Source: Bacteroidales bacterium
Lineage (GTDB): Bacteria > Bacteroidota > Bacteroidia > Bacteroidales > FEN-979
NCBI GenBank assembly: GCA_016926765.1
Contig: JAFGNY010000167.1
Span: 1-7,646 of the forward strand
Direction: 5' to 3'
Length of the DNA: 7,646 nt
Positions 1 to 6,539 of the stretch are shown in pieces; the first letter of the stretch is position 1, and each line of letters starts with the position of its first letter. Made by a program: the position numbers and the translations under genes. The notes beneath the pieces are model-generated. The model ran no database searches and was not told where the DNA came from. It worked only from the letters and a program-made list of their open reading frames with translations.

Positions 1-925
1 CAACATGGTCGGGTTCCAAAACCGCACATACCCGATACTTTTCGGAGATGATCCAGGTAGGCGAGAGCGGGACCTGGTAGCCATTAATCGGGCTGGTCAC
101 CTCCACGCAATAGAGGTACGCGTCGGCGCGCCATCCTTGTTCGTTGTGTTCGATTCCCCATTCAGTAATTTGTTGGTCAACCGCTTTGAAGACCTCCTCC
201 TGGGCCTCTTTGACCCGATGGTGCACTTCGGGGCCGCCACCGACAATGTTCAGCGCGGCCCAGGTGAGCAGGGCGGCGGCGGGATTGAGGTCGCTGCCAA
301 AAGCCTCGCAGCCGATGCGGGCCGCCTCGAAGGGGATGGAGCCTCCGCCGCAGAAGGCATCGCCCACCCGCGGCACATGGCCAAATTGCCGCATCCCAAA
401 TTCGGTTACGAGCTCCTGCAGGTTGGTGGCATGGGTATGAAGATGATCGTTGATGGCTTGCCAGCCTGATTCAGAAGGTCCTTCCATCTGTTCAGGGCGC
501 CGGCAGAACTCCAGTTTCTGGTCGTAATTGAGGTTGCGAATAAAAATCAGATTTTCAACCTCTTTTTTCTCCTCTCTGGTTAGCCCTTTTTTCCATCCTC
601 CCTCCGGGTCGAACCAATGTTCTTTTTCTTCTTCAGTTGCAAAGCTCTCGAGCAGTGGAACCGGGATGGGTTTGTCTTTCCGTTTCAGCAGTCCCTCATC
701 GTCCATGGTGAGGATCTTCAGGAAGATATCCCGGTCTTTTTCGGGATTACCGGAAGCGGGCATCAAAAGTCCAAGGATGGTGGCACGGACCAGGATGAGC
801 GGTTTGCGGCCCCACCATTTACCGAGAGAGGTCAGGGTTTGGGAGGCGCCGGCTTTCCGCTCTTTGTAACTCTCTTTGGATACCTTGGAAACGGGGAATT
901 GTACTTCGATGAAAGAGGTGGTCAT
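1..925 (-). CDS. DUF1156-family adenine-type DNA methylase, N-terminal part (runs off the window edge)
   Basis: This frame is open from an ATG at 925 to the window edge and gives 308 residues without a stop. The N-terminus matches the DUF1156 signature: an IEVQFPVS start and LGKWWGRKP at residues 34-42. A class I S-adenosylmethionine-binding motif follows, DAFCGGGSIPFEAARIG at about 189-205, with the acidic end of the next strand at D212 in SDLNP. Known for the family: these are large, multi-part DNA methylases thought to modify adenine. The catalytic (N/D)PPY motif is not in the visible part and should lie beyond position 1. The start codon overlaps the stop of the DUF3780 gene as ATGA, which suggests translational coupling, so this is the third gene of the DUF499 operon. 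Inferred role: it marks host DNA so that a linked defence machinery ignores it. The family call is secure; the exact methylation target is unknown. Confidence 0.9.
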   Translation of the reverse strand, partial: MTTSFIEVQFPVSKVSKESYKERKAGASQTLTSLGKWWGRKPLILVRATILGLLMPASGNPEKDRDIFLKILTMDDEGLLKRKDKPIPVPLLESFATEEEKEHWFDPEGGWKKGLTREEKKEVENLIFIRNLNYDQKLEFCRRPEQMEGPSESGWQAINDHLHTHATNLQELVTEFGMRQFGHVPRVGDAFCGGGSIPFEAARIGCEAFGSDLNPAAALLTWAALNIVGGGPEVHHRVKEAQEEVFKAVDQQITEWGIEHNEQGWRADAYLYCVEVTSPINGYQVPLSPTWIISEKYRVCAVLEPDHV

Positions 926-1554
926 GGAGCGGGCTTTTGATAAAAGGGTTGATCCTCTTCAAAGAGTGATTTCTGGTCATCGTTGAGTAGTTCCTGGGTG
1001 TAGCGTCCTTCGGGGATGGGGTTTTCGGTCAGGGCATACCGCAGCGCTTTGCGCCAACCCCGACCTTTCCCGTGGATGGGATGTCCGGTGGCGGCGTTGG
1101 TCATAGTGTAGAGCCACCAGCGCTCCTCGGGTTTCAATCCCAGCCAGTTCTCCACGGCTTGGGGGATGGCACCGGGGTCGGCCTCCTCCACGGCCCAGGC
1201 CAACACCATCAGCTCTTTTCCGAAGAGACGCTGTAACGGATTTATGCCGGGGTTCCAGTTGGAGACGGGCAAGCCGGTCAGCTTCAGCCGTTGGTTGAAC
1301 TCCACCCGCGCGAAGGTTTTGATCTTTTCCCATTTCGATGCGCTGAGCATCACCTTTCCGGTACACTCGGGGCCGATGAAATTGGCGAACAATCCCTCTT
1401 CGGTCAGGTTTTCGTCGTAGGTCTGCAGTTCGAAAATGGCGATCTCTTTGGTTTTTGCCTTTGGAATGCAAACCACGAAATGGTGCTGGCTTTGCGCCGG
1501 GATAAAACCATATCCCAACACCGAATCGAATAATCCTTTACTGCTCGATTTCAT
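922..1554 (-). CDS. DUF3780 family protein of a DUF499/DUF1156 defence cluster
   Basis: This is a 210-residue protein beginning at an ATG whose first 17 bases overlap the end of the DUF499 gene. It carries the DUF3780 pattern: GYGFIPAQSQHHFVV near residues 14-28, then a Trp-rich core with LAWAVEEAD (118-126), ERWWLYTM (144-151), NAATGH (153-158) and GRGWRKALRYAL (164-175). I see no signal peptide, no membrane segment and no known catalytic motif. Known: the family has no established biochemical function and occurs next to DUF499 ATPases and DUF1156 methylases. Inferred: a soluble accessory subunit of that complex, since its gene lies between the two others and overlaps both (17 bases upstream, 4 downstream). 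Length and motifs look complete. Confidence is high for the family and low for any specific role. Confidence 0.9.
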   Translation of the reverse strand: MKSSSKGLFDSVLGYGFIPAQSQHHFVVCIPKAKTKEIAIFELQTYDENLTEEGLFANFIGPECTGKVMLSASKWEKIKTFARVEFNQRLKLTGLPVSNWNPGINPLQRLFGKELMVLAWAVEEADPGAIPQAVENWLGLKPEERWWLYTMTNAATGHPIHGKGRGWRKALRYALTENPIPEGRYTQELLNDDQKSLFEEDQPFYQKPAP

Positions 1555-4500
1555 GGTCTTTGTATTCGGTTTTCAGTTCGCGGATCAGGTCGAGAAACTG
1601 CTGCCCGGTGGCAAAGTGGGTGGTTTCGATCTGGATGCCCATGACCCCTTTCCCGTACAAACGATCCTGAATGAAGTTCATCGACTCCTCAATAACATCG
1701 GAATTCAGCTTCAAATCAGGGCTTGTTTGCAGACTTACCCACGATTCTCCGTTTATTGTAATTTCGGTCCCTGAAACCATGGCGTTGCATTTCTTCAATG
1801 CCTCGGCAAGCTTGAAACTATCGGAGGTGGTGTCGAATTTCAATCGTCTTTTCCACCGGAGGGGGATGGATTTGTTGATCTCAAATGTCGAAGGGGTGGC
1901 CGGCACCTTGATGTATTTGATTTCAGACTGAAAATGGTCCTTCATTCCAACAAAAGAGATCAATGTCCCGGGTTTGACAATGAACGGATCCTTGTAAATA
2001 CCGCCATATTTCAATGGTTCGCTGCCATCGGTGGTGTATCGTATTTCGGCGTTGGGCGGTGCAACATGGATCTCCATCAGTGTTTCATCTCCCTGCGGGA
2101 TAAAGGCGTGTTTCAGGGTAATTTCATTGGTCCAGTGCACCGGTTCGCCGGTTTTATGCTCGCCGGAGCTGTCGGTGCAGAGGAACTCCATCACCATCGA
2201 GTCGGTGGAGAGCAATTCCTGCAGGTTCCACTCCGGGCACTGCTCCGTAACCCCCCTGCCGTACTGGTAAAGCACTTTGTCGCCGTTGACCGGTTTAATC
2301 CTGAGTTTTACGGCGCCTGTTGCAGGGTTTCGTTCGATTTGCTGAACGCTGACACTTGTGGGCGGCTTATCAAAGGGGCCGATTTCGATCCAGTTCCCGT
2401 TTTCGCGCCAATGTTCGCGTTTCACCTGGCTGGTCCGGATCTGCTCCAGCGCATCGGGTTTGCACCAGAGCCAGTCGGTCATCTGGGCAGCATTGCTGAG
2501 TACATCAGCCCAGGGCAGTTTTTTCTGTCCGGCAAACAGTTTTGATTCGATCTGACGGATAAAGTTATCGGAGGTGATATCGGCGGTAAACTTTTTTTTC
2601 TCCTCCAGCGCTTTTTGCACCTGTTCTTCTCCGTTGTAGTTGTTCCCGACAAACTGCAGTTGGATATCAGCATCGTGAAGCCCTCTTTTTGTAGGATAGA
2701 AGAGTTTCACGAAGACATTGGTGACGGCCGAACGAAAGTTGAACAGATAGGTTTCATGCTGGTCGTTAGCTTCCTTGAATTGCGGATCATTTTCCGCTAT
2801 CTTGTCTTTCTTGAATTGTTCAATAACGGCAAGGGAGGCCTTGATACCGCGTGCCTGCTCGTAAATCCGGTCCATCGACTGGTGGTCGCCGGTAAGAAAG
2901 AGCATCCGGTTCCGGAAACGCTCGTGGTAATCGTAGAATTTTTGCAGATCGGGATGCACACCGCCTTGCAGGTACGGTTCATAGATGATCAGCGAAACAT
3001 TTCTGGCTTCAGGTTCGATCTGGTCGATGCCCGGGAGAACATACATTTTCTGATAGCAATATTTCAGGGTTGGCCTGAACAGTTCCTCGAGCAAGCGGGC
3101 AATCTCTTTTTTAACCGACTCGCGGGGATATTGCTGTTTGTACGAATTGATCATGGCGGAGACATTCTGCACATTCTTGTACAGGAAATTTCCGCTGCTG
3201 TCAGAATGGAGGTACCACGACTTCTGCCGCAGTTCAGGGATGATGCGGGAGGATACCGTCATGACATCCGCTCCCGGCGCAGCCATGTCGGCAGCGAGTT
3301 CGGTCGCTTTGAGACCTTTGTTTCCGCCCTGGATCAGACTTAGCGAGGATACTAGGATCAATCGGGCAACCCTGACCGGGAGGTCGTTTCCGGACTCTTC
3401 CGCCACTTTCTCGGCGGCAGCGGTTCCCCCCGAAGCGATATCATTTGATATGGCGTTGGCCAGCGTATCGTTGATGGCGGTAAGTTCGGCTAAGGTTTCC
3501 GGGTCGTTGGGATCGATATCGTAGGGATGGATCAGGTAGTTTTTATCGGCCCATCCATGTTTCTGATCCCACATGAAGGCAACCACCGTGCGCATAAAAC
3601 GGATCAGCCCGCGGGTTTGCTGGAACCCGGGATTCTCCTTGAACCTTGCATAGAGGTCGCGGAGAGAGGGGTGGAATGGATAAGATGACTTGATGGCTAC
3701 GGCTAGCTTTTCGGGAAGTTCGTTGGTGAGGTCCATCTGCACCGCTTTTTTGAGTTCGGCAGCATATGCGGTGGCAATGGCTTCTATAATGGCCGGATCG
3801 GGGTCCTGTTCAAAGAGTCGTTTTCTCAGAATATGATAGATCTCCTCGCTGTTTTGCTGAACAGGCGTGAAGTTCCGGGCCGAACGGCGGGTTTCGTTTT
3901 CGAAATTTTGCAGCGCTTCGGTGATCGCGCCGGAACCTTTGGAGTAGGTGGCTGTCAGATCAGAGATGACCAGCGCAACATTAGAAAGTTCCGATTTACC
4001 AAGGGCATTCATTAAGTTGGCCAGGGCATGTGTCGTGACATCGGCCAGGGTTCCTTTGCCAATGGAGATGGTGGCTGCATTCTGGAAATAGGGAGGTAAT
4101 TCATCAAGAAGAATCAGCGTGGGTTCGCCTTTCAGCAGGTTGATCCACTCTCCCATTCCGGGGGCTTTCAGCGGGGAGTAAAAATCGCGGAAAACTTCCT
4201 TTTTCCCCAACTGTTCGGCAATGGCGCCCCAAATGCCAAATTCGGTTGACTGGCTGCCCGAAAAGGCGATCACCCTCGCTTTATAGGCAAATGGGGATTT
4301 GTACACCGTTCCCATGACCTTATCTCTGAATTCGGGGAACGCGGCCAGCAATCCCACGGCGATCATGTTGTGTGTTTTTCCTCCTCCCATGGCCTGGGTC
4401 AGTTTGAAGATGCCATCGTCCGACCGTCCCTCCAATCGTCTGAACACAGCCTCGTAAAGCTGTTCCATTCCTTTGGTAATGAAGTTTTCGGCGAAGAAAT

Positions 4501-4612
4501 CAGCCGGATTGATCTTTTTATCGGCCAGGTCGGTAAGATCGAGGACAACATCTCTCCGCTTTTTGTCGAAAACGGAGGGGCGGGGGGTGAGGGATTCCTT
4601 AAGATTCTTCAT
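1538..4612 (-). CDS. DUF499 family P-loop ATPase (defence-associated)
   Basis: This is a 1024-residue protein. It has a Walker A loop AMGGGKTH at 74-81 (lysine 79), a Walker B strand TLILLDELPPYF at 165-176 (D170, E171), and a sensor-like strand NVALVISDLT at about 211-220. These are typical of DUF499, a family of large AAA-like ATPases. Residues about 240-520 form a helical region with YPFHPSLRDL, which is also usual for the family. Near the C-terminus is AEIRYTTDGSEP (855-866), the signature of the CHB_HEX_C/Fn3-like beta fold more familiar from carbohydrate-active enzymes. No signal peptide is seen, so it should be cytoplasmic. It is the first gene of a DUF499-DUF3780-DUF1156 set with overlapping ends. 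Known: such sets are enriched in phage-defence islands. Inferred: it provides the motor or signalling ATPase. I found no convincing promoter in the 108 bases upstream. Confidence 0.93.
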   Translation of the reverse strand: MKNLKESLTPRPSVFDKKRRDVVLDLTDLADKKINPADFFAENFITKGMEQLYEAVFRRLEGRSDDGIFKLTQAMGGGKTHNMIAVGLLAAFPEFRDKVMGTVYKSPFAYKARVIAFSGSQSTEFGIWGAIAEQLGKKEVFRDFYSPLKAPGMGEWINLLKGEPTLILLDELPPYFQNAATISIGKGTLADVTTHALANLMNALGKSELSNVALVISDLTATYSKGSGAITEALQNFENETRRSARNFTPVQQNSEEIYHILRKRLFEQDPDPAIIEAIATAYAAELKKAVQMDLTNELPEKLAVAIKSSYPFHPSLRDLYARFKENPGFQQTRGLIRFMRTVVAFMWDQKHGWADKNYLIHPYDIDPNDPETLAELTAINDTLANAISNDIASGGTAAAEKVAEESGNDLPVRVARLILVSSLSLIQGGNKGLKATELAADMAAPGADVMTVSSRIIPELRQKSWYLHSDSSGNFLYKNVQNVSAMINSYKQQYPRESVKKEIARLLEELFRPTLKYCYQKMYVLPGIDQIEPEARNVSLIIYEPYLQGGVHPDLQKFYDYHERFRNRMLFLTGDHQSMDRIYEQARGIKASLAVIEQFKKDKIAENDPQFKEANDQHETYLFNFRSAVTNVFVKLFYPTKRGLHDADIQLQFVGNNYNGEEQVQKALEEKKKFTADITSDNFIRQIESKLFAGQKKLPWADVLSNAAQMTDWLWCKPDALEQIRTSQVKREHWRENGNWIEIGPFDKPPTSVSVQQIERNPATGAVKLRIKPVNGDKVLYQYGRGVTEQCPEWNLQELLSTDSMVMEFLCTDSSGEHKTGEPVHWTNEITLKHAFIPQGDETLMEIHVAPPNAEIRYTTDGSEPLKYGGIYKDPFIVKPGTLISFVGMKDHFQSEIKYIKVPATPSTFEINKSIPLRWKRRLKFDTTSDSFKLAEALKKCNAMVSGTEITINGESWVSLQTSPDLKLNSDVIEESMNFIQDRLYGKGVMGIQIETTHFATGQQFLDLIRELKTEYKDHEIEQ

Positions 4613-4627
4613 CAGATGTTAATAAAA

Positions 4628-4641
4628 ACTGATAGTTCAGT
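4628..4641 (-). terminator. Weak hairpin plus T-run just upstream of the DUF499 gene (possible terminator or attenuator)
   Basis: Read on the minus strand, ACTGA-ACTA-TCAGT forms a 5-bp stem with a 4-base loop, followed at once by TTTTATT. It lies about 80 bases after the stop of the STAS-like gene and only 15 bases before the DUF499 ATG. The stem is short and AT-rich, so its folding energy should be poor. If it works at all, its place fits partial termination between the two blocks. It could equally be chance in an AT-rich gap. The rest of the 4613-4720 gap holds T-rich tracts on this strand and nothing else I can name. Confidence 0.2.
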
Positions 4642-4720
4642 CGTTACAGAAAAAAGAAAGAAATGAATGGCAAGTTACAAAGAAAAAGGGATAAGCCGCT
4701 GACTGAATGATAAGAATTCA

Positions 4721-5050
4721 CTAAACATTCAACACTTGTGCATTGATAGCGGAGGAGTAATATGAAAAACTATTGGTTGAATTGGTTCTCTCGACGAGTT
4801 CCTTTAATGAAGTTAACGAATCGGAAAGATTGGTGAATTCAAGTTTTTTACCAAGAAGTTGGATTTTTCTCTCATAACTATAGAGTTCATCAAAGAATGA
4901 ACGGGAAATGTACCGGATTTTCTCGAAATCAAGGACTATGTTCGTTCCTGGCGCTCTAGAAATATAATCCAGTAAGGTTGTTGCTGCCGAGCGGGTAACA
5001 ATACTCTCAGCGTTAAAAACATCGTATAACGAAATGAGACTACTTGACAT
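4721..5050 (-). CDS. Small STAS-like (DUF4325-type) protein, third gene of the protease-kinase module
   Basis: The frame is open further upstream, but I chose the ATG at 5050. It gives a 109-residue protein, overlaps the ATPase gene end by 11 bases, and starts just before the conserved domain; the extension has only a TTG start and lies fully inside the ATPase gene. The core NIVLDFEKIRYISRSFFDEL (37-56) matches the DUF4325 pattern: a hydrophobic strand ending in DF, then I-S-R-S-F and an acidic helix. Upstream is SIVTRSAATTLLDYI (16-30). Known: STAS folds act as phosphorylatable antagonists of GHKL anti-sigma kinases, for example SpoIIAA with SpoIIAB. Inferred: this is the switch partner of the adjacent GHKL protein, with S49 or S51 as possible phosphoacceptors. 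The SpoIIAA-type DSSG motif is not preserved, so phosphorylation is unproven. The protein has no membrane segment or signal peptide. Confidence 0.8.
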   Translation of the reverse strand: MSSSLISLYDVFNAESIVTRSAATTLLDYISRAPGTNIVLDFEKIRYISRSFFDELYSYERKIQLLGKKLEFTNLSDSLTSLKELVERTNSTNSFSYYSSAINAQVLNV

Positions 5051-5951
5051 ATTTATATAAATCAAATGGCATTGTTGGTTTACTAAATCTGAGCATAATA
5101 ATCGTCCCTGACCATGAATATGGGGCAAAGTTAAGAAATTTTTCACCATTCTGCATGGAATGAATAAATCCAACGCTATCGGATATGATTAAAAATTCAC
5201 CTTTTATTTCTCTATTGGTTAATGCATCCCTAATATTCTTTATTCCTGTACCTCTTTGAGAACCTGAATATTCGAATTTGGAAGACAACCCGGAAGTAAT
5301 CATTTTATTCATTGCATCCATGGGTGATTGAACATCTCTGCCTGCATGCAATAGTGATCTATAAATACCAATTCCATCATCAACTATGCATATTTCACAT
5401 GTATTGATGCGTTTCCAATATTGTGCAAATAGAAATAAATTTTCTGCTTTAGAATGTTGGTCAATATTATCAATGACCTCGGAAACAACAAAGCCAATGG
5501 TCTGGTCTGTAATCAATTGTACAAATTCAGGATCGGCAATTATGTTCGATTTCAATAACCTGATAAAAATTCCGTGAATTTCATTTAACTGATTCGTTAC
5601 CATACTTGGAATAGAATTTATCCTCAAGTGAATTATAGGAATATACGTTCTATCTGCCAGAATACTCCGAATATCAGACACTCCGTAGGGAAAGGAAACG
5701 GTATCAAGGTATGATGTATTTTCCCCCTTCGATTTAATAACTAACTGCTTCTTTGAAATTATTGCAGCTAAGGGTGTTATGGATAAAGGTGTTACGTAGC
5801 CTTCCTGCTTAATGGTAATTGAAGAATTCTCATCTTTCAAATCAAGATAAGATAGATTCTTCTTTAATTCTGAAAGACGATCAATCGTGTTAAATCTATC
5901 TTCAAGGATTATCACTTTCTTATTGGTTCGTAATTGTATAGATCGGCACAT
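5040..5951 (-). CDS. GHKL-fold ATPase (histidine-kinase-like / anti-sigma-kinase-like)
   Basis: This is a 303-residue protein counted from the first ATG (5951). The Bergerat ATP-binding fold is clear: N-box SEVIDNIDQHS at 157-167 (E158, N162, H166), G1 box DDGIGI at 191-196, and G2 box RGTGIKN at 233-239. A closing SGTIIMLRF strand (about 281-289) is typical of the group. No His-phosphoacceptor (DHp) segment, membrane helix or receiver is present, so it is not an ordinary sensor kinase. The first half (about 43-75) alternates strand and helix in a way that resembles a STAS-like domain, including ITIKQ, GYVTPLSITPLAAIIS and KQLVIKS. The gene overlaps the protease gene by 32 bases from the ATG; a TTG at 5966 or a GTG at 5915 (four bases after the protease stop) are alternative starts. 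Inferred: it phosphorylates or sequesters the downstream STAS-like protein in a partner switch. Confidence 0.85.
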   Translation of the reverse strand: MCRSIQLRTNKKVIILEDRFNTIDRLSELKKNLSYLDLKDENSSITIKQEGYVTPLSITPLAAIISKKQLVIKSKGENTSYLDTVSFPYGVSDIRSILADRTYIPIIHLRINSIPSMVTNQLNEIHGIFIRLLKSNIIADPEFVQLITDQTIGFVVSEVIDNIDQHSKAENLFLFAQYWKRINTCEICIVDDGIGIYRSLLHAGRDVQSPMDAMNKMITSGLSSKFEYSGSQRGTGIKNIRDALTNREIKGEFLIISDSVGFIHSMQNGEKFLNFAPYSWSGTIIMLRFSKPTMPFDLYKYVK

Positions 5952-6495
5952 TAGGAGTTCCAACAAACTCTCTTATTTCATGAATAAAACCAATATCCAA
6001 CGCCTCTTCGCTGGAGTAAGTTTTGCGCTCATTAAACATCCTTATCACCTCATCTGGTCCTTTTAATATTCTGGAAGCGATAATTTCTGCCATTTTTGCC
6101 TGATCCTTCTCCAGACTTTGCAATCTCTCCTTTAAAAAGTCTATCGGCAATGATGCTTCTCCCGCATTTCTAAAATTCATCTGGGGAGGATGAAGCAAAA
6201 AGGTTGATGCTTTACTTGCAGATCGTGAGGATCCAGCTAAAAAGATAAGATTTGCACTGGAATCTATCTGACCTAAATTATGAGTATGAATTTCTACATT
6301 TTCGATTCCATTCAGGAAATTAAAAATTGAAACAGCGTGAAAGACAATACCTCCATTAGAGGCTATGTTAATATGAAATTTTCTAATTCCTGATCTAAGT
6401 TGATCCGTAATAATGAAAAGCAAATTTCCGGCAGTTCTATCATTTATTTCTGCAATAAAATTTATATATACTATTGGATTTACTATTGGCTCCAT
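5920..6495 (-). CDS. ClpP-like serine protease (ClpP/crotonase fold)
   Basis: This 191-residue protein is close to the usual ClpP length. IASNGGIVFHAVSIFNF (44-60) aligns with the ClpP segment INSPGG...SIYD, which forms the oxyanion/substrate strand. LGQIDSSANLIFLAG (74-88) aligns with GQAASMGAFLLTAG, putting the nucleophile at S79. LLHPP (100-104) supplies the catalytic histidine H102. The C-terminal YSSEEALDIGFIHEI (160-174) matches the family end pattern, but the residue facing the triad Asp appears to be Lys or Arg (157-158), so the triad may be incomplete or use another acid. No signal peptide is seen, and no Clp unfoldase is encoded in the window. It is the first gene of the AT-rich module and overlaps the ATPase gene. 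Inferred: the effector or regulated protease of the module. A phage-type or SppA-like relative of the same fold is the main alternative. Confidence 0.82.
   Translation of the reverse strand: MEPIVNPIVYINFIAEINDRTAGNLLFIITDQLRSGIRKFHINIASNGGIVFHAVSIFNFLNGIENVEIHTHNLGQIDSSANLIFLAGSSRSASKASTFLLHPPQMNFRNAGEASLPIDFLKERLQSLEKDQAKMAEIIASRILKGPDEVIRMFNERKTYSSEEALDIGFIHEIREFVGTPNVPIYTITNQ
6367..6395 (-). repeat. Direct repeat copy B, inside the ClpP-like gene
   Basis: This copy encodes residues 35-42 of the protease (SGIRKFHI) and the start of codon 43. It differs from copy A by one substitution (A for C) and an inserted CAT codon. The two copies are about 144 bases apart and in the same frame. In this copy the sequence is needed by the protein, as it leads into the conserved IASNGG strand, so copy A is the likely derived one. 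Confidence 0.6.
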
Positions 6496-6509
6496 GATTG
6501 ATTTTTCTC

Positions 6510-6517
6510 CAAAGTTA
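6510..6517 (-). promoter_or_regulatory. Possible Bacteroidota -7 box before the ClpP-like gene
   Basis: The minus strand reads TAACTTTG, a full match to the TAnnTTTG -7 element known from Bacteroides promoters. It sits 14 bases before the protease ATG, so any leader would be very short. I see no TTG-type -33 box at the expected distance, where the sequence is the end of the response-regulator gene. A GGAG lies 11 bases before the ATG, rather far for a ribosome binding site. The module could instead be transcribed by read-through from the regulator genes, because no terminator separates them. Confidence 0.3.
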
Positions 6518-6539
6518 ATAAATTTTCTAATTCCGGATC
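6514..6539 (-). repeat. Direct repeat copy A, at the response regulator/protease junction
   Basis: On the minus strand this copy reads GATCCGGAATTAGAAAATTT followed by ATTAAC. The first 20 bases match copy B (6367-6395) at 19 positions; the last six match fully after copy B's one extra codon (CAT). It begins inside the response-regulator stop codon, exactly where GC content drops. It is in frame with the protease ATG and would read SGIRKFIN. Confidence 0.6.

Larger units (their letters stand above)
4721..6537. other. AT-rich, probably horizontally acquired three-gene segment
   Basis: Hand counts give 17 G+C of 60 at 6241-6300 and 18 of 60 at 5401-5460. Outside it, 6961-7020 has 38 of 60 and 2341-2400 has 34 of 60. 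The upper boundary falls at the response-regulator stop codon. The lower one falls near the STAS-like stop, and the next 108 non-coding bases are also AT-rich. No integrase, transposase, inverted repeats or tRNA gene is visible, so the way of entry is unknown. Confidence 0.65.

Noticed and set aside
5..469. Plus-strand open frame of 154 codons near the left edge
   Set aside because: It is antisense to the DUF1156 methylase, whose SAM-binding motif and DUF1156 signature are unmistakable.
1934..3343. Long plus-strand open frames (about 200-240 codons) across the DUF499 gene
   Set aside because: They lie wholly antisense to a gene with clear ATPase motifs, show no recognisable domain, and are rich in the low-complexity patterns expected of antisense reading.
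4636..4707. Inverted repeat TTCAGTC (4636-4642) / GACTGAA (4701-4707) in the gap before the DUF499 gene
   Set aside because: Seven-base arms with a 58-base spacer are easily expected by chance; no matching operator is known to me.
4613..4720. Promoter for the DUF499 operon
   Set aside because: The nearest -7-like sequence (TAACTTGC on the minus strand) misses the TAnnTTTG consensus and has no -33 partner, so I did not call it.
5051..5173. Longer 150-residue version of the STAS-like protein starting at TTG 5173
   Set aside because: The extra 41 residues fall entirely inside the ATPase gene, begin with a poor start codon and show no conserved pattern; ATG 5050 precedes the domain directly.
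5920..6495. ClpP-like gene as a phage head-maturation protease, implying a prophage
   Set aside because: No portal, capsid, terminase or other phage gene is present, and the linked genes are a GHKL ATPase and a STAS-like protein.
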